Positions 62,992-64,000 of a DNA stretch of 64,000 nucleotides are shown piece after piece. The position numbers and the translations under genes are program-made. Numbering within the stretch: the stretch's first letter is position 1; each line of letters begins with the position of its first letter. Source of the DNA: Metabacillus arenae (lineage in GTDB: Bacteria > Bacillota > Bacilli > Bacillales > Bacillaceae); the NCBI RefSeq assembly GCF_014773385.1, contig NZ_JACXAI010000007.1:124001-188000 (forward strand), read 5' to 3'. The notes beneath the pieces were generated by a model, which was not told the origin of the DNA, searched no databases, and was given only the letters and a program-made list of their open reading frames with translations.

Positions 62992-64000
62992 CTAATTATA
63001 GGCTTTAAACAGAACCGCAAGGCCGATTCCTCCCCCGCTTCCAATGGCTGCCAATACATATTTGGTGTTTTTTCTCCTTTTTACTTCATGAAATAAACGA
63101 GTGATGAGGATGGCGCCTGATGCTCCATATGGATGGCCCAATGCCAAAGCTCCGCCGCGAACATTCAGCTTTTCATATGGTATGTTAAGTTCTTTTGCAC
63201 AAGCGGCTACTTTTGATGCGAACGCCTCATTTATTTCAATTAAGTCTATATCCTCCATGGTTAATGAATGTCTCTCTAATAAAGATTGAATAGCTGATAC
63301 AGGCGCAATACCAGGCAGGAGCGGGGATACTCCTGATACCTCACTATCCACAAATTGAAGAACAGGCTGAAAACCATACTCCTTAGCTGTTTGCTCCTCC
63401 ATGACTAATACAGCACTGGCACCATCATTTATTCCACAGCTGTTAACCGGTGTGACCGTTCCCTGGTTTTGAAAGACAGGCTTAGCTCTTTGCAGTAATT
63501 GTTTTATGTTTCTTTTTTTTAGAAAACCTTCATCTATCACATGGTTTGAAATAGGAACAATTTCATCCGTAAATAAACTGCTTTCATAAGCATTCCAGCT
63601 CCGTGCATAGCTCATTTCAGTATACTGATCCTGCATATCTCTTGTAATTTTATACTCAGCTGCTACATTTTCTGCAGCGATTCCCATATCCGGATCCCCG
63701 ATATTTTCCGGGGAGAAACGAGCCCGGCCGGGGAAAGATGAAGTGCTGCAGCTCTCTGTTCCACCTGCTAGATATACTGTCCCTGCACCCCCTTGAATGA
63801 GGTAGCAAGCCAGTCGAATCGCTTCCAGCCCTGCGCTGCATTGGCGATCAATCGTCACACCAGGCACAGATAAAGGGAAACCCGCTTGTAAAGCGGATAA
63901 TCTTGCTATATTACCGCCCGGCCCCACTACATTCCCTAAAATGATATCGTTAATCTGTTCCACAAGATTTGTACTTAAATAGCGGAAAACTGGTTCAATT
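62992..64000 (-). CDS. Thiolase (acetyl-CoA acyltransferase), N-terminus cut by the window edge
   Basis: The gene continues beyond base 64000; the frame is open to the edge, so the first 20-30 residues are missing. The nucleophile is in DRQCSAGLEAIRLA, and later motifs NEAFASK and GGALALGHPYGASGA (with the catalytic histidine) are present. At the end, the usual second cysteine before GGG is replaced: the sequence is AAIGSGGGIGLAVLF rather than a C-x-GGG form. It may therefore be a thiolase-like enzyme with altered chemistry. The family is used in fatty-acid or acetoacetyl-CoA metabolism. Confidence 0.85.
   Translation of the reverse strand, partial: IEPVFRYLSTNLVEQINDIILGNVVGPGGNIARLSALQAGFPLSVPGVTIDRQCSAGLEAIRLACYLIQGGAGTVYLAGGTESCSTSSFPGRARFSPENIGDPDMGIAAENVAAEYKITRDMQDQYTEMSYARSWNAYESSLFTDEIVPISNHVIDEGFLKKRNIKQLLQRAKPVFQNQGTVTPVNSCGINDGASAVLVMEEQTAKEYGFQPVLQFVDSEVSGVSPLLPGIAPVSAIQSLLERHSLTMEDIDLIEINEAFASKVAACAKELNIPYEKLNVRGGALALGHPYGASGAILITRLFHEVKRRKNTKYVLAAIGSGGGIGLAVLFKAYN

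Overview
The window comes from the chromosome of a low-GC, Gram-positive, spore-forming relative of Bacillus (family Bacillaceae). Intergenic DNA is AT-rich, ribosome-binding sites are strong (AAGGAGG type), and TTG and GTG starts are frequent (leuS, ugtP, ytzE, ytzC, ytlD, ytzI, both NERD genes). Gene order closely follows the B. subtilis 'yt' region: ytnP-trmB-ytzH-ytmP-amyX, thpR-ytkP, ytjP-ythPQ-ytzE-ytzG-ytgP-ytfP, ytwF-leuS, ytrABCEF, ytzC-ytqA-ytqB-ytpB-ytpA-ytoA, asnB-metK-pckA-ytmB-ytmA-ytlACD-ytkD-ytkC-dps-ytzI. I cannot name the species. No rRNA, tRNA, CRISPR array, prophage or recognisable transposase was seen.

Layout. 1-6.7 kb: PepSY protein, lactonase-like YtnP, tRNA methyltransferase TrmB, YtzH, kinase-like YtmP, pullulanase AmyX. 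7.3-8.4 kb: a NERD-domain gene split by a repeat element. 8.6-13 kb: LrgAB membrane pair, RNA cyclic phosphodiesterase, cysteine-synthase-like YtkP, glucolipid synthase UgtP. 13.4-20 kb: dipeptidase, a deletion relic of the ythPQ ABC transporter, YtzE, RsuA-type pseudouridine synthase, MurJ-like flippase, flavoprotein YtfP. 20-26 kb: a second NERD gene, repeat-rich spacer, rhodanese, leuS with a leucine T-box. 26.8-33 kb: an accessory module for beta-hydroxybutyrate/acetoacetate use (3-hydroxybutyrate dehydrogenase, GntP-type permease, two CoA-transferase subunits) with a sigma-54 promoter, palindromic upstream sites and a linked sigma-54 activator gene. 33.5-37.8 kb: ytr ABC-transporter operon. 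38-45 kb: YtzC, YtqA, YtqB, terpene synthase YtpB, lipase YtpA, YtoA, PAP2 phosphatase and a glycosyltransferase. 45-53 kb: asnB, metK (SAM riboswitch), pckA (CcpN-like site), a dicarboxylate-type symporter with a folded leader. 53-62 kb: ytmB/A, ytlACD ABC uptake system, nudix YtkD, holin-like YtkC, Dps, YtzI and a permease/partner pair behind a Zur-like box. 63-64 kb: a thiolase running off the window.

The other strong theme is repeated DNA. At least eight copies of one long stem-loop element, all in the same orientation, sit between genes, and one of them interrupts a gene. Two other dispersed repeat families (about 230 and about 450 nt) and several degenerate AT-rich tandem arrays fill the larger spacers. 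The best candidates for something new are this oriented repeat family, the sigma-54 ketone-body module with its phased palindromes and an unknown neighbouring gene, the candidate structured leader before the symporter gene, and the unusually enlarged SAM riboswitch of metK.
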